Assembly: GCF_000025225.2 (NCBI RefSeq)
Contig: NC_013895.2
Span: forward strand, 62,001 to 126,000
DNA from: Mageeibacillus indolicus UPII9-5
GTDB taxonomy: Bacteria > Bacillota > Clostridia > Saccharofermentanales > Fastidiosipilaceae
Direction of reading: 5' to 3'
DNA length: 64,000 bases
Shown here: piece by piece, positions 8,683 to 18,544 of the stretch
Numbering within the stretch: the stretch's first letter is position 1
How the letters are laid out: each line of letters starts with the position of its first letter
The notes under the pieces: model-generated
What the model was told of the DNA's origin: nothing
Seen by the model: only the letters and a program-made list of their open reading frames with translations
Database searches by the model: none
Program-made: the position numbers and the translations under genes

Positions 8683-10180
8683 CTAATGTTCCTCCCCATG
8701 CGGCATGCATGATACTTTCTTGATTAAAATGTTTGCTGTTACGTTCTACGGTAGCCATGACACGACCACCGCGCATGACTACTACCCGATCACTCATCCC
8801 CAAAATTTCCGGCATTTCGGATGAAATCATGATTACACATTTACCTTCCTTAACCAGGCGGTTCATCACATTGTAAACTTCGACTTTGGCACCAACATCG
8901 ATACCTCGCGTCGGTTCGTCAAATATGTATATATCCGCGTCACTGTTAATCCATTTTCCTATAACGACTTTTTGCTGATTGCCTCCGGAAAGTTGGCCGA
9001 CAATTTCATCGGCTGATGGCGTTTTTATTCGCAAAGTCTCTATGTTTTTAGCACAAGTGTCATCAATTTTTTCCTCGTTCAAAAACAGCCCTTTACTGTG
9101 GCCCTTTAACGTAGCAAGAATAAGATTGTTTTTTACCGATTGCGCTAATACCAAGCCCTGACCTTTGCGGTCCTCGGTCAAAAAAGCTATGCCGGAATTT
9201 ATTGCATCTTTAGGACTATGAATCGTTACCTTTTCCCCGAAAATATAAATTTCTCCGCCATCTAGCGGGTCTGCTCCGAAAATAGCGCGCATGGTCTCTG
9301 TTCGCCCAGCTCCTACTAGGCCTGAAAAGCCTAGTATTTCGCCGGTATAAGCTTTGAAACTCACCCCATCGAGGACACCGCCTTCAACCAGGTTTTTGAC
9401 TTCGAGCGCACATTTGCCACGCGTCCCAAATTCCTTAGGGAATTGGTTGTTCAATGTTCGTCCAACCATAGCCTTGATCAAAGAGTCGTGCGTAAGTTCT
9501 TCTGTAGCGAGGGTTGCGATGTGCTGGCCGTCGCGAATAATAGTCACTCGATCACATAACTCGAAAAGTTCTTCTAATTTATGAGAAACAAACAAAATGG
9601 CTATACCTTGTTTCTTTAGCTGCCTACAAGTTTCCATCAGCTGTTTGACTTCTTTTTCACCTAGAGAGGATGTTGGCTCATCCATGATCAAAACTTTTGA
9701 TTTCAATAAAATGGCTTTCCCGATTTCTATCATTTGCTGAATTCCCATGCCAAGTGTTCCGGCTATGGTACCGGGATCAATATCGTGGCCCAACGAAGCC
9801 ATAATTTCTTTGGCGGTTTTATTCATAGTTTTGTAATCCAAAAGGCCATTTTTACGACGCAACCAACGATTAATAAATATGTTGTCGGTTATGTTTAAAA
9901 GTTTTTCTATATTCAGTTCTTGATAGACGCAAGCTATACCTGCTGCGGTTGAATCATTAGGCGTGTTAAACACTACCGGTTCACCGTTACTCAGGATTTC
10001 CCCTTCATCAGGGTGATAAACGCCGGTTAAAATTTTGATAAGTGTTGACTTCCCGGCACCGTTCTCTCCGATCAAGCCATGAATTTCGCCGGCTTTAAGC
10101 TGAAGATGCATATCTTGCAGAGCCACAACTCCCGGGAAGCGCTTGGTAACCTTATTAAGTTCGACGATATATTCGCTCAT
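8675..10180 (-). CDS. Sugar/inositol ABC transporter ATP-binding protein (RbsA-like, double ATPase)
   Basis: 501 residues with two fused ABC domains, as in RbsA, MglA and XylG. The first has Walker A GENGAGKST at 38-46 and Walker B VLIMDEPTSS. The second has a degenerate Walker A (GLVGAGRTE) but a good LSGGNQQK signature. It energises uptake through the RbsC-like permease. ATG 10180 is chosen over the TTG at 10204 because AGAAGG lies just upstream of the ATG and inside the longer form. Confidence 0.93.
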   Translation of the reverse strand: MSEYIVELNKVTKRFPGVVALQDMHLQLKAGEIHGLIGENGAGKSTLIKILTGVYHPDEGEILSNGEPVVFNTPNDSTAAGIACVYQELNIEKLLNITDNIFINRWLRRKNGLLDYKTMNKTAKEIMASLGHDIDPGTIAGTLGMGIQQMIEIGKAILLKSKVLIMDEPTSSLGEKEVKQLMETCRQLKKQGIAILFVSHKLEELFELCDRVTIIRDGQHIATLATEELTHDSLIKAMVGRTLNNQFPKEFGTRGKCALEVKNLVEGGVLDGVSFKAYTGEILGFSGLVGAGRTETMRAIFGADPLDGGEIYIFGEKVTIHSPKDAINSGIAFLTEDRKGQGLVLAQSVKNNLILATLKGHSKGLFLNEEKIDDTCAKNIETLRIKTPSADEIVGQLSGGNQQKVVIGKWINSDADIYIFDEPTRGIDVGAKVEVYNVMNRLVKEGKCVIMISSEMPEILGMSDRVVVMRGGRVMATVERNSKHFNQESIMHAAWGGTLDD

Positions 10181-10294
10181 GTAATCCCTTCTTGCTTTGT
10201 TCAAAAATTTTTATAAATGACTTTGCGCGGCATTATAAATTATTGACATGCTATTGGCTTATTAGTGACATGATTTTTTAGCTTTAAATTGGCA

Positions 10295-10328
10295 ATTAAG
10301 CCCCCCGGGGCTGGCGGGTGGGCTTAAT
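10295..10328 (-). other. Intercistronic stem-loop after the binding-protein gene
   Basis: A perfect 9-bp inverted repeat (ATTAAGCCC / GGGCTTAAT) encloses a GC-rich loop between the binding-protein gene and the ATPase gene. No T-run follows. Such stem-loops commonly protect the abundant binding-protein mRNA or partly terminate transcription, so that more binding protein than ATPase is made. Confidence 0.6.
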
Positions 10329-10349
10329 ATGCGCTGCTTTTCTATAGGC

Positions 10350-11399
10350 TTATTTGTTGAGATATCCTTCAAGCGTCTTCTTACGATCAGCGGCGTTCGC
10401 TTTTGTTACAATGGAAGCACCGGAGTCGATGAACTTTTCAATTTTTTCGCCGTTTATGGCCTTCACTGCAGCTTCAACCGATTTGTACCCCATGCTGTAA
10501 CCTTCTTGGGCAACTGACATTGTTTCATCGCCTTTTAGGATGGCGTCGCAAGCGGAAATAATTCCGTCAAAGCCGAGGAAAATGGTTTTTTCATACTTAG
10601 GGTTACCCTTGGCGGCACGTGCGGCTGCCATGGCAATATCGTCATTGTTACAAGCGATAATTGAAATTCCTTCTGGGTGAGTTTGCATAATTCCTTCCAT
10701 GCAGGCAACAGCTTTATCGGCTACGGCATCGGCATATTGGGTTTCGCCGGCAAGAAATTCACCGCCCTCGGCCTCGACTCCTTGTTTATAGCCTTCCATA
10801 CGGTCGGCAGCTGTTGTATCACCTTGCACACCTGAAATACAGATAGCTTTTATTTCTTTCCATCCGGCAGCTTTGGCCGCCTTTACGGCTTCAGCTCCAC
10901 CGAGCTTACCAGCAGCTGCGTTACCGGTACCTACAAAAGAAAGTACTTTAGGGGAATCTATTTTTGTGTCGACCGCGATAACCGGTTTTTCAACATTGGC
11001 AATTTTGCTTGCTACCATATCAGCTTGTAATGGTGCCATTACAAACGCATCATATTTGCCTGAGGCTAAGTCGGTTTCGATCAGAGCGAGCTGTTCATCA
11101 AACGCAGTCTCAGATGAGGCTCCGACGACGTTTACTTTTACCTCTGGGTGCTCCTTGCTGTAGGCTAAAGCTCCAGCTTGAACATACCCCCAGTACTCAG
11201 AAGCTGTCGTTTTCAAAATAACATCGATGTTCAGTTCTTTTTTTCCTCCATTGTCATCCGGCTTTTTTGCATCCTTTTGTTCGGTTTGGGTTTCTTTTGA
11301 ACCATCGGCAGGTTTGTTACTCACACCTGAATCACATGCGACAAGTCCTAGAGTAATGCTTGCGGCCAAGGCGGTAGCTAAAAGTTTGTTGAGCCTCAT
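10350..11399 (-). CDS. Sugar/inositol-binding lipoprotein (RbsB-like)
   Basis: 349 residues. The N-terminus is a lipoprotein signal with lipobox LVAC (Cys at residue 22), followed by a charged, disordered linker (about 25-55) and a type I periplasmic binding fold (peripla_BP_4) through to the C-terminus. It captures the substrate outside the membrane for the RbsA/RbsC-like pair. ATG 11399 is used because GGAGG with a 5-base spacer precedes it; the upstream ATG at 11411 overlaps that site. It is the first gene of the operon, behind a good promoter with a LacI-type operator. Confidence 0.93.
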   Translation of the reverse strand: MRLNKLLATALAASITLGLVACDSGVSNKPADGSKETQTEQKDAKKPDDNGGKKELNIDVILKTTASEYWGYVQAGALAYSKEHPEVKVNVVGASSETAFDEQLALIETDLASGKYDAFVMAPLQADMVASKIANVEKPVIAVDTKIDSPKVLSFVGTGNAAAGKLGGAEAVKAAKAAGWKEIKAICISGVQGDTTAADRMEGYKQGVEAEGGEFLAGETQYADAVADKAVACMEGIMQTHPEGISIIACNNDDIAMAAARAAKGNPKYEKTIFLGFDGIISACDAILKGDETMSVAQEGYSMGYKSVEAAVKAINGEKIEKFIDSGASIVTKANAADRKKTLEGYLNK

Positions 11400-11480
11400 A
11401 AAAACCTCCATAAATCATTGAAATTTGCTCCGCAGATACTGCGGGCAATATCCGTTCCCGGATGAAATGGCGTTCGCTTC

Positions 11481-11494
11481 TGCAAACGTTTACT
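11481..11494. promoter_or_regulatory. LacI/cre-type operator at the ABC operon start
   Basis: TGCAAACGTTTACT, with the palindromic core AAACGTTT, sits 7-20 bases downstream of the -10 box and so covers the likely transcription start. It fits either catabolite control (CcpA) or the LacI-family regulator encoded at 17329. Confidence 0.6.
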
Positions 11495-11500
11495 ACAAAT

Positions 11501-11529
11501 AAAATAGCATGAAAAAACGGCTGTGTCAA
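11501..11529 (-). promoter_or_regulatory. Promoter of the sugar ABC operon
   Basis: On the minus strand TTGACA (11529-11524) and TATTTT (11506-11501) are separated by 17 bases. The ABC operon starts about 100 bases downstream. Confidence 0.75.
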
Positions 11530-12068
11530 TTATATTTTGCGCAAAATGCAGTAAAACTTTGCTTGTAACAGTATAAATTTATGCTTATTGCACAAATAAA
11601 TAATAATAAAAATTCTTCATTAATGCACATCGAAAATAAAATTCCTTACCTTTAACTTGTTTTTAGGAACTGAGGATGCCTTGCGATTCCATCCTTATCA
11701 GTCCTGGACATATGCACAAAAAAATAAGAGTCATACTTATAAAAACTGAACGAATATCCAAAAAAGAGGGCGTGCAAAATACTGTTTTGAAAAGAGTAAG
11801 ATTTATATTGAGCGAAACGAAGATACTCGAAGACGGAACCGATCTTGCCGAATGAGATTTTTTAAGCTCTCAAGCCGTGAAATGATTGGCAAAAGGATAA
11901 AAAGTATAAATTACTTGTGAAAACGTTTTAAAAAAGTCGCAAATTTCAAGAAAAAACCGAGGAAAATAAAAAAATGTTGTTATTTTGCTCAAAAAAAGTG
12001 GAAAAAAATATCTGGATGGGGTACAATTTATATGTAAAGACCGTGCCACAAATGAAAGGGGATCACTC
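11530..12068. promoter_or_regulatory. Divergent intergenic region with putative iolD promoter and operator
   Basis: This AT-rich region separates the ABC operon from the inositol genes and holds no gene. A second AAAACGTTTTA site lies at 11920-11930. A possible -10 box TACAAT is at 12022-12027 with only a weak -35 (around 11999-12004). A third copy of the AAAACGTTT core falls on the iolD start codon (12071-12080). The shared core upstream of both divergent units suggests one LacI-type repressor controls import and catabolism together. Confidence 0.5.
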
Positions 12069-14009
12069 ATGAAAACGTTTCCGATAACTGTCGGCCAAGC
12101 GCTGGTAAAGTTTCTTAACCAACAATACGTCGAATTTGACGGACAAGAGCAGCCTTTTGTAGAAGGAATTTTCACGATATTCGGCCATGGAATTGTGCTC
12201 GGACTAGGCGAAGCTCTTGATGCTGATCCTGGACATTTGAAAGTTTATCAGGGGCGAAATGAACAAGGTATGGCGCATGCAGCTATCGGCTATGCCAAGC
12301 AGAAAAACCGACGTTCAATAATTGCCTGCAGCTCTTCGATTGGCCCTGGAGCTACGAATATGGTGACTGCTGCACTGACGGCAACTGTAAATAATATTCC
12401 GTTACTTTTGCTGCCGGCTGATGTATTCGCAACCAGACAACCTGACCCGGTTTTGCAACAGTTGGAACAAGGCCACGATTTAAGTTTGACAGCCAATGAC
12501 TGTTTCCGCCCGGTTTGTCGTTATTGGGATCGGGTCAGCCGTCCAGAACAACTTATGACTGCGATGATCAACGCTATGCGTGTTTTGACCAATCCTGCTA
12601 CCGCCGGCGCGGTATGCGTTGCTCTGCCCCAGGATGTTCAAGGCGAAATTTATGATTTCCCAGAATATTTCTTCCGCAAAAGAGTGCATCATATAGCCAG
12701 AACTAAACCTGAAACCTATGAGCTTAATAATGTCAAGGAGGCATTGCTGCGCTCCAAGAAACCTTTAATCATTGCCGGCGGTGGCGTTCGCTACTCGGAG
12801 GCGGGAGAAGCGCTTATGAAGTTCTGTCGCGAGTTTAATATCCCGGTGGCACAAACACAAGCCGGACATTCTTGCTTGCCTGACTCGTTTGAATTGGCTT
12901 GCGGCGGTATAGGTGTAACGGGTGGATTGGCTGCGAATATTTTGGCGAAAGACGCAGATTTTATATTGGGAATAGGAACTAGATTCAGCGACTTTACAAC
13001 AGGTTCAAAGTGGATTATATTCCGCAATCCAATTATGAGAATTGCAACCATCAATGTTTCAGATTATCATGCAGAAAAATTAGATGCCATAAGGTGTGTG
13101 GCTGATGCCAAAGAGGCAATTACTGAATTGCATCTAGAATTGCGCGCGGCAGGCTATAAGAGTTCGTACACGGATGAAATAAGCAAAGCCAATGCAGCAT
13201 GGTCGGCTGAAATGAATCGGGTAAATACGATGGAATACGGTACACCTTCGTTCTCCCCGCTGATATCTTGTGGCAATCCGGAGAAACAGATTGCAGATTT
13301 TATTAGAGTTACCGGTGGTGGGCTGTCACAGTGCAATGCTTTGCATATTTTACGCCAAGAATCGGCTCCAGATGCAATTGTTGTTGCGGCAGCCGGATCT
13401 TTGCCGGGTGATTTAGAGCGATTATGGCTTACTGACACTAAAGACTCATATAGCATGGAATACGGCACCTCGTGTATGGGCCATGAAATTAACGGCGCAC
13501 TCGGGGTCGCTCTGGCTGAACCTGAGAGGGAAGTATATGCGATGACTGGCGATGGATCATTCTTCATGCTGAACTCTGAAATAAGCACAATGCGACAGGA
13601 ACGGCGCAAAGTGATAATTATGGTTTTTGATAACGCTGCTTTCGGTTGCATCAATAATTTGCAAACGGGAAATGGCGTTAATTCCCTGGCGACGGAGATG
13701 CGATATCGTAACTCCGAGACAGGGCTGTTAGATGGAGATTATGTATACACTGATTTCGCGAAAATAGGCGAAGGATATGGATTAAATAGTTATTCGGCCA
13801 GAACTCCGGATGAATTACGAGCTGCTGTTCGTGCTGCGCGAAAAGCGGACGGCCCATGCTTGATTGATGTTAAAGTTTTGCCCAAAACGATGACTGACGG
13901 CTATGAAGGCTGGTGGCACTGTGGATTGGCACAAACATCGACAAATGAAAAAGTGAATGAAGCGCGCTTGAAGATGGATAGACATTTGGCGGAGGCAAGG
14001 AAATATTAA
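12069..14009 (+). CDS. iolD: 3D-(3,5/4)-trihydroxycyclohexane-1,2-dione hydrolase
   Basis: 646 residues, the usual IolD length. It is a thiamine-diphosphate enzyme that opens the ring of the diketone made by IolE, giving 5-deoxy-glucuronate. It has the three-domain layout of acetolactate-synthase-like enzymes. The ThDP/Mg motif starts with GDGS at 494-497 and ends at the Asn in VFDNAAFG. ATG 12069 is chosen because AAAGGGG precedes it; a longer frame from 11985 would run through the promoter region. First gene of the inositol cluster. Confidence 0.93.
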   Translation: MKTFPITVGQALVKFLNQQYVEFDGQEQPFVEGIFTIFGHGIVLGLGEALDADPGHLKVYQGRNEQGMAHAAIGYAKQKNRRSIIACSSSIGPGATNMVTAALTATVNNIPLLLLPADVFATRQPDPVLQQLEQGHDLSLTANDCFRPVCRYWDRVSRPEQLMTAMINAMRVLTNPATAGAVCVALPQDVQGEIYDFPEYFFRKRVHHIARTKPETYELNNVKEALLRSKKPLIIAGGGVRYSEAGEALMKFCREFNIPVAQTQAGHSCLPDSFELACGGIGVTGGLAANILAKDADFILGIGTRFSDFTTGSKWIIFRNPIMRIATINVSDYHAEKLDAIRCVADAKEAITELHLELRAAGYKSSYTDEISKANAAWSAEMNRVNTMEYGTPSFSPLISCGNPEKQIADFIRVTGGGLSQCNALHILRQESAPDAIVVAAAGSLPGDLERLWLTDTKDSYSMEYGTSCMGHEINGALGVALAEPEREVYAMTGDGSFFMLNSEISTMRQERRKVIIMVFDNAAFGCINNLQTGNGVNSLATEMRYRNSETGLLDGDYVYTDFAKIGEGYGLNSYSARTPDELRAAVRAARKADGPCLIDVKVLPKTMTDGYEGWWHCGLAQTSTNEKVNEARLKMDRHLAEARKY

Positions 14010-14138
14010 GTTATTGATGCTGAGTCGAAAATTTTGATTGGAAATTAATTCGATTTTATTGCAAATTTTAGCGGTAGAAGAAAATTCAATCGAAAGAAAA
14101 ATTCACCCGATATATCTGGTTAACAACGGAGGATTAAA

Positions 14139-15161
14139 ATGCGCAAAAAAGTAAAAATAGGATCGATCGGCCTGGGGCGTCTCGGATATGAACACGCGTG
14201 CAATATAGCCAGCTTGATACCTGAAGCAGAATTAACGGCACTTTGTGACATTGATGCTGAACATCTGAATAAAGTTGCCGATGAGCTTGGCGTTAGCAAA
14301 CGTTATACCGACTATGAGTCGCTTTGCAAGGATCCCGATCTGGATGCGATTGCGATTGTTTCCCCTTCTGCATTACATGTGGAACAGATTGAATGTGCAA
14401 TGGCCAATGGCAAGCACGTATTTTGCGAGAAACCGCTAGGGACGGATGTGCCGCAGTGCCTGGCCGCTGAAAAAGTTGTCGCAAAATATCCAGAGTTAAA
14501 GTTCATGCTCGGCTTTATGCGCCGCTTTGATGATTCATACATGGACGTTAAAGCCAGAATAGATCGCGGCGAGATTGGCAAAGTGATATTGATGCGCTCA
14601 TACACACAAGATCCGGTATCGACAATTGAAAGCACGTTGAAATTTGCTCCGCACAGCGGCGGTCAATTCCTTGATATGTGTGTACATGACCTTGATTTGC
14701 TTCGATGGTTTACCGGTTCACCAATAAAAAATTTATGGGCAATAGGTGGCGTTTTCGCGTACGATTTATATAGAAAACTGAATGATGGCGATAATGTAGC
14801 GGCTATGTTACAGTGCGAAAATGAAGCAATGGGCTTTATCTTCGCCGGCCGGGCAGCGGCGCATGGTTGCAACGTTGAAACCGAAGTAATTGGTACAAAA
14901 GGCACGTTACGGATAGCTTCCGTTCCGGCAAAAAATCTAGTGGAAATTATGAGCGAACATGGTGTTAGCAGAGTTTGCTATGAGGACTTCATGGCTCGTT
15001 GGCATCAAGCATACATTAATGAAATTCGTGAATTTTGCCGCTGCATCATTGAAAATCGTCAACCCGACGTGACCGTTCAGGACGGTACGGCGGCTTCGGA
15101 AGCAGCTTATCGCTGCAAAGAGTCATTTGAGAAGGGAAGAATGCTACCACTGCGTGATTAA
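14139..15161 (+). CDS. iolG: Inositol 2-dehydrogenase-like oxidoreductase, copy 1 (Gfo/Idh/MocA family)
   Basis: 340 residues. N-terminal Rossmann fold with GLGRLG (11-16), then EKP (97-99, Lys98) and the DxxxH pair Asp179/His183, the catalytic residues of inositol dehydrogenases. It would oxidise myo-inositol to 2-keto-myo-inositol with NAD+. A GGAGG site precedes the ATG. A second homologue follows directly; which one uses myo-inositol and which another isomer (scyllo-, D-chiro-) cannot be told. Confidence 0.85.
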   Translation: MRKKVKIGSIGLGRLGYEHACNIASLIPEAELTALCDIDAEHLNKVADELGVSKRYTDYESLCKDPDLDAIAIVSPSALHVEQIECAMANGKHVFCEKPLGTDVPQCLAAEKVVAKYPELKFMLGFMRRFDDSYMDVKARIDRGEIGKVILMRSYTQDPVSTIESTLKFAPHSGGQFLDMCVHDLDLLRWFTGSPIKNLWAIGGVFAYDLYRKLNDGDNVAAMLQCENEAMGFIFAGRAAAHGCNVETEVIGTKGTLRIASVPAKNLVEIMSEHGVSRVCYEDFMARWHQAYINEIREFCRCIIENRQPDVTVQDGTAASEAAYRCKESFEKGRMLPLRD

Positions 15162-15274
15162 TAATGCGCCTCGATCAACTGACGCAAAACCTTGAATTAA
15201 GTGAGCAATTTGTATAAATAAACTGAATTTTAAACGAAAATATAAGCCCTAGTTGGGCAAGAAAGGAACGCAAT

Positions 15275-16285
15275 ATGAAAAAAGACATTTTGATGGGTGT
15301 CATAGGAACCGGCCGAATTGGTAAACTGCATGTTGAAAACATAAACCGGCTTGTTCCGGGCGGCAGAGTTATTGCCGTTGCGGATGTGATGATCGAACAG
15401 TCACGTGCCTGGGCCGAAGAAGAGGGGATAAAATATATTTATAACGATTACAACGAGCTTTTGGCAAATCCGGAAGTTGAAGCCGTTGTTATTGCAACCC
15501 CTACCAATACTCATGCTGAAGTTGCCATTGCGGCGGCCAAAGCAGGAAAACAAATTTTCTTGGAAAAACCGGTTGATCTGAGTCTGGACCGTATCCATGA
15601 GGTTATGGAAGCGGTTAAGGCGGCGGGTGTAATTTGCCAAATCGGGTTCAACCGCCGTTTTGACCACAATTTCCGTCGGGTGCGGGAGATGGTTGAGAAC
15701 GGTAAAGTTGGAGATCCATATGTGATTCGAGTTACTTCCAGAGATCCAGCACCGCCGCCGATTTCCTACATTAAGGTATCGGGAGGCCTGTTTGTTGACA
15801 TGATGATCCATGATTTCGACATGGTTCGTTATCTCAGTGGTAGCGATGCAGTAAAAATTACCGCCAAAGGTGCTAACTTGCTTGATCCTGCCATCGGAGA
15901 AGCCGGAGATATCGATACTGCAGTTGTAACTTTGGAAATGGCCAATGGGGCTATTGCGGTTATCGACAACAGTCGTCAAGCTGTTTACGGCTATGATCAG
16001 AGAGTGGAAGTGTTTGGTTCAAAAGGCCAAGCGATTGCCTACAACGATAAGCCTTCTACGGTAGAACTTTATACGGAAGAAACGGTAAGCACGGATAAGA
16101 TTCGTTACTTCTTCCTTGATCGTTATACCGGAGCGTTCATTGACCAATTTGTTGCATTCATAGACGCAGTAAATGGCCAAAGTGAAGTAGTTGTAGATGT
16201 TTTGGACGGTTTGCGTGCAGTTGAGATGGCCCTAGCGGCAACTGAATCACTTCATACTGGCAAAACGGTTGAACTTAAGCTTTGA
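15275..16285 (+). CDS. iolG: Inositol 2-dehydrogenase-like oxidoreductase, copy 2 (Gfo/Idh/MocA family)
   Basis: 336 residues. Rossmann motif GTGRIG at 11-16, EKP at 97-99 (Lys98) and Asp175/His179 as the DxxxH pair. It looks closer to typical bacterial IolG (AGKQIFLEKPVDLSLD) than copy 1, so it is the better candidate for myo-inositol 2-dehydrogenase. The two copies are clearly diverged and not a recent duplication. An AAAGGAA site precedes the ATG. Confidence 0.88.
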   Translation: MKKDILMGVIGTGRIGKLHVENINRLVPGGRVIAVADVMIEQSRAWAEEEGIKYIYNDYNELLANPEVEAVVIATPTNTHAEVAIAAAKAGKQIFLEKPVDLSLDRIHEVMEAVKAAGVICQIGFNRRFDHNFRRVREMVENGKVGDPYVIRVTSRDPAPPPISYIKVSGGLFVDMMIHDFDMVRYLSGSDAVKITAKGANLLDPAIGEAGDIDTAVVTLEMANGAIAVIDNSRQAVYGYDQRVEVFGSKGQAIAYNDKPSTVELYTEETVSTDKIRYFFLDRYTGAFIDQFVAFIDAVNGQSEVVVDVLDGLRAVEMALAATESLHTGKTVELKL

Positions 16286-16338
16286 TCAGGTAGAGATAAT
16301 AAACTCGGCCTGCTAAAAATTCTCTTCGGAGGTGGCAA

Positions 16339-17238
16339 ATGAATTTTAATCCTGAATATGTACAACTTGGTATAGCACCTATCGGCTGGACGAATGACGA
16401 TATGCCGGATTTGGGGTCGGAAAATACTTTCCAACAGACTGTCAGCGAAATGGCTTTAGCTGGTTTCACCGGCTGTGAAGTCGGTTCAAAGTACCCGAAA
16501 GATCCGAAAGTTCTTAAACCTGCCTTAGACTTGCGGGGAATCAGGATAGCTAATCAGTGGTTCTCGTCATTGCTGACGTCTGAGCCTTATGAAGTTACGA
16601 TTGAAAATTTTAAAAAGCAACTCGATTTTTTGCAAGCAATGGGGGCAAAAATAATTGGTGCTTCTGAGCAAGGCAATTCTATCCAAGGAAAGCCGATACC
16701 GATTTTGGATGATCGCAAGCCGATATACACAGAGGAACAGTGGAAATTGATTGCCAAAGGAATGAATGAAATGGGCAAGATTGCCTATGACCGCGGCATG
16801 ACGCTGACCTACCACCATCACATGGGAACTGGTGTGCAAAGTATGGCAGAGACAGATCGATTCTTGGAAATGACTGATCCGGAGCTGGTGTTCCTGCTTT
16901 TTGATACAGGACATTTTGCCTTTGCTGGAGAAAACCCTGTGGAAGCGGTTGAAAAATATGTACATAGGATTCGACACGTCCATTTGAAAGATATGCGCCC
17001 GGATGTTGTTGCTCAGGTTAAAGCAGAACACATGAGTTTTTTGGATGCGGTAAGAGCCGGAGCATTTACCGTTCCAGGTGACGGTTGCATTGATTTCCCG
17101 TCAATTTTCAAGGTGCTTAAAGAGAATGATTACAAGGGTTGGATGATTGTTGAGGCCGAGCAAGACCCAGCCAAAGCGAATCCATTAGAGTATGCGATTA
17201 AAGCGCGCGCATACATAAGAGAAAATACTGGTTTGTGA
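16339..17238 (+). CDS. iolE: myo-inosose-2 dehydratase
   Basis: 299 residues, TIM-barrel of the xylose-isomerase-like family, normal length. It removes water from 2-keto-myo-inositol to give the trihydroxycyclohexane-dione used by IolD. The N-terminal signature [16 protein letters not shown] is characteristic of IolE, and metal-ligand stretches ([28 protein letters not shown]) are present. GGAGG precedes the ATG. Confidence 0.93.
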   Translation: MNFNPEYVQLGIAPIGWTNDDMPDLGSENTFQQTVSEMALAGFTGCEVGSKYPKDPKVLKPALDLRGIRIANQWFSSLLTSEPYEVTIENFKKQLDFLQAMGAKIIGASEQGNSIQGKPIPILDDRKPIYTEEQWKLIAKGMNEMGKIAYDRGMTLTYHHHMGTGVQSMAETDRFLEMTDPELVFLLFDTGHFAFAGENPVEAVEKYVHRIRHVHLKDMRPDVVAQVKAEHMSFLDAVRAGAFTVPGDGCIDFPSIFKVLKENDYKGWMIVEAEQDPAKANPLEYAIKARAYIRENTGL

Positions 17239-17279
17239 GCATTATAGCGAATAAAGAGTGCGTCGGGCATGATGAATGG

Positions 17280-17308
17280 CATTCGGCAAGCCTATTGCTT
17301 GCCGAATG
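17280..17308 (+). other. Intercistronic stem-loop between iolE and the regulator gene
   Basis: A perfect 12-bp stem (CATTCGGCAAGC / GCTTGCCGAATG) with a 5-base loop. No T-run follows, so it more likely tunes mRNA processing or stability than ends transcription. The GGGAGG site of the regulator gene lies just downstream. Confidence 0.65.
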
Positions 17309-17328
17309 ATGCCGGGAGGCCGTAATAG

Positions 17329-18468
17329 ATGATAACAATCAAAGATATAGCTAAGATAGTTGGCGTGTCATATTCGACAGTATCGCGTGCCTTGAATGAT
17401 TTACCGGGGACTAATCCCGAGACAAAGCGGAAAGTCTTAGCTGTGGCGAATGAACTTGGCTATCAACCGAACGCGATAGCCAGAAGTTTAGTTACCAACA
17501 AGTCGTCAACATTGGCTATGGTGGTGCCGGATCTTACCAATCCATATTTCACCACTATTTTGCAGGCCGCGGAACGTGAAGCTGAAGAAAGCGGCTATCA
17601 GTTCCTGATTTGTGAAACCATGTGGCGACGTGACAAGGAAAAGAAAGAACTGAAGGTTTTATATGAAAAGAGAGTGGACGGAATTATCATCTACCCGGCT
17701 AACTCTTTGTCGGAAGAACCGATTGATAACTTTCAGATACCGGCAGTTATAATTGGCCACTCGACTCATCCAGCCAATAATTGCAGCGGATTTGTTGAAG
17801 CGAACAATCGGAGCGGAGCAAGGTTGGTAGTTGAACACATGCTGGATTGCGGGTATCAACGATTGGCTTTTGCCGGTGGTCCGGTTGATTCAGGTTCTAG
17901 CAAAGTACGCCTTCAAGGATTTATTGCCACCTTGCAAATGTATGGACATGAGGCCGATCCCGATCTGATATCCGCCGGAGATTACACATTGGAAGCTGGC
18001 TATCGGCATGGCAAGAAGCTTTTTGCTCTGCCAGAAAGTAAACGACCGGACGGTGTTGTTTGTGCCAATGATCTGATTGCGTTAGGTATGTTGCAGGCGG
18101 CTTCAGAGAGTGGGATTAAAGTGCCTGAGCAACTTGGAATAATTGGTTTTGATGATGTAGAGTATGCAGCTTTACCACAGATAAGGCTTTCCACAATAAG
18201 AATACCGTGCGATGAAATGGGAAGGATGGCATTTAAGCTATTGTTGAACAACTTGATGCCAGCGGATGAAAAAAGTGGGTTGAGTTTACCGCCGGGAAGC
18301 AGAATTACTTTGGAACCGAAATTGATTGCCCGAGACACAACCAATTGGCGGCGTAAAGCTGATTTTTACAGTATAAGACGTCCCTCTGAAGAAGTTATGG
18401 TGGCTGACAGCGGTGGTGAGTCTGAGTATTCAGTCAAATCAAATAAAAAAACGGATAAACGTAAGTAA
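17329..18468 (+). CDS. LacI-family transcriptional regulator of the inositol cluster
   Basis: 379 residues. The N-terminal helix-turn-helix (TIKDIAKIVGVSYSTVSRAL, 3-22) and hinge helix (about 48-58) are textbook LacI, followed by a periplasmic-binding-like effector domain. It carries a hydrophilic C-terminal tail of about 40 residues. It most likely represses the cluster and the divergent importer through the AAACGTTT palindromes at 11484, 11921 and 12073. The inducer is unknown; an inositol intermediate is likely. Confidence 0.9.
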   Translation: MITIKDIAKIVGVSYSTVSRALNDLPGTNPETKRKVLAVANELGYQPNAIARSLVTNKSSTLAMVVPDLTNPYFTTILQAAEREAEESGYQFLICETMWRRDKEKKELKVLYEKRVDGIIIYPANSLSEEPIDNFQIPAVIIGHSTHPANNCSGFVEANNRSGARLVVEHMLDCGYQRLAFAGGPVDSGSSKVRLQGFIATLQMYGHEADPDLISAGDYTLEAGYRHGKKLFALPESKRPDGVVCANDLIALGMLQAASESGIKVPEQLGIIGFDDVEYAALPQIRLSTIRIPCDEMGRMAFKLLLNNLMPADEKSGLSLPPGSRITLEPKLIARDTTNWRRKADFYSIRRPSEEVMVADSGGESEYSVKSNKKTDKRK

Positions 18469-18544
18469 GGTCGACATTCGACAGTAGGGTCGACATTCGA
18501 CTTTGCGGAGCAGGGTGGAAAAACCGGGGAGAATGGGTAACTGC

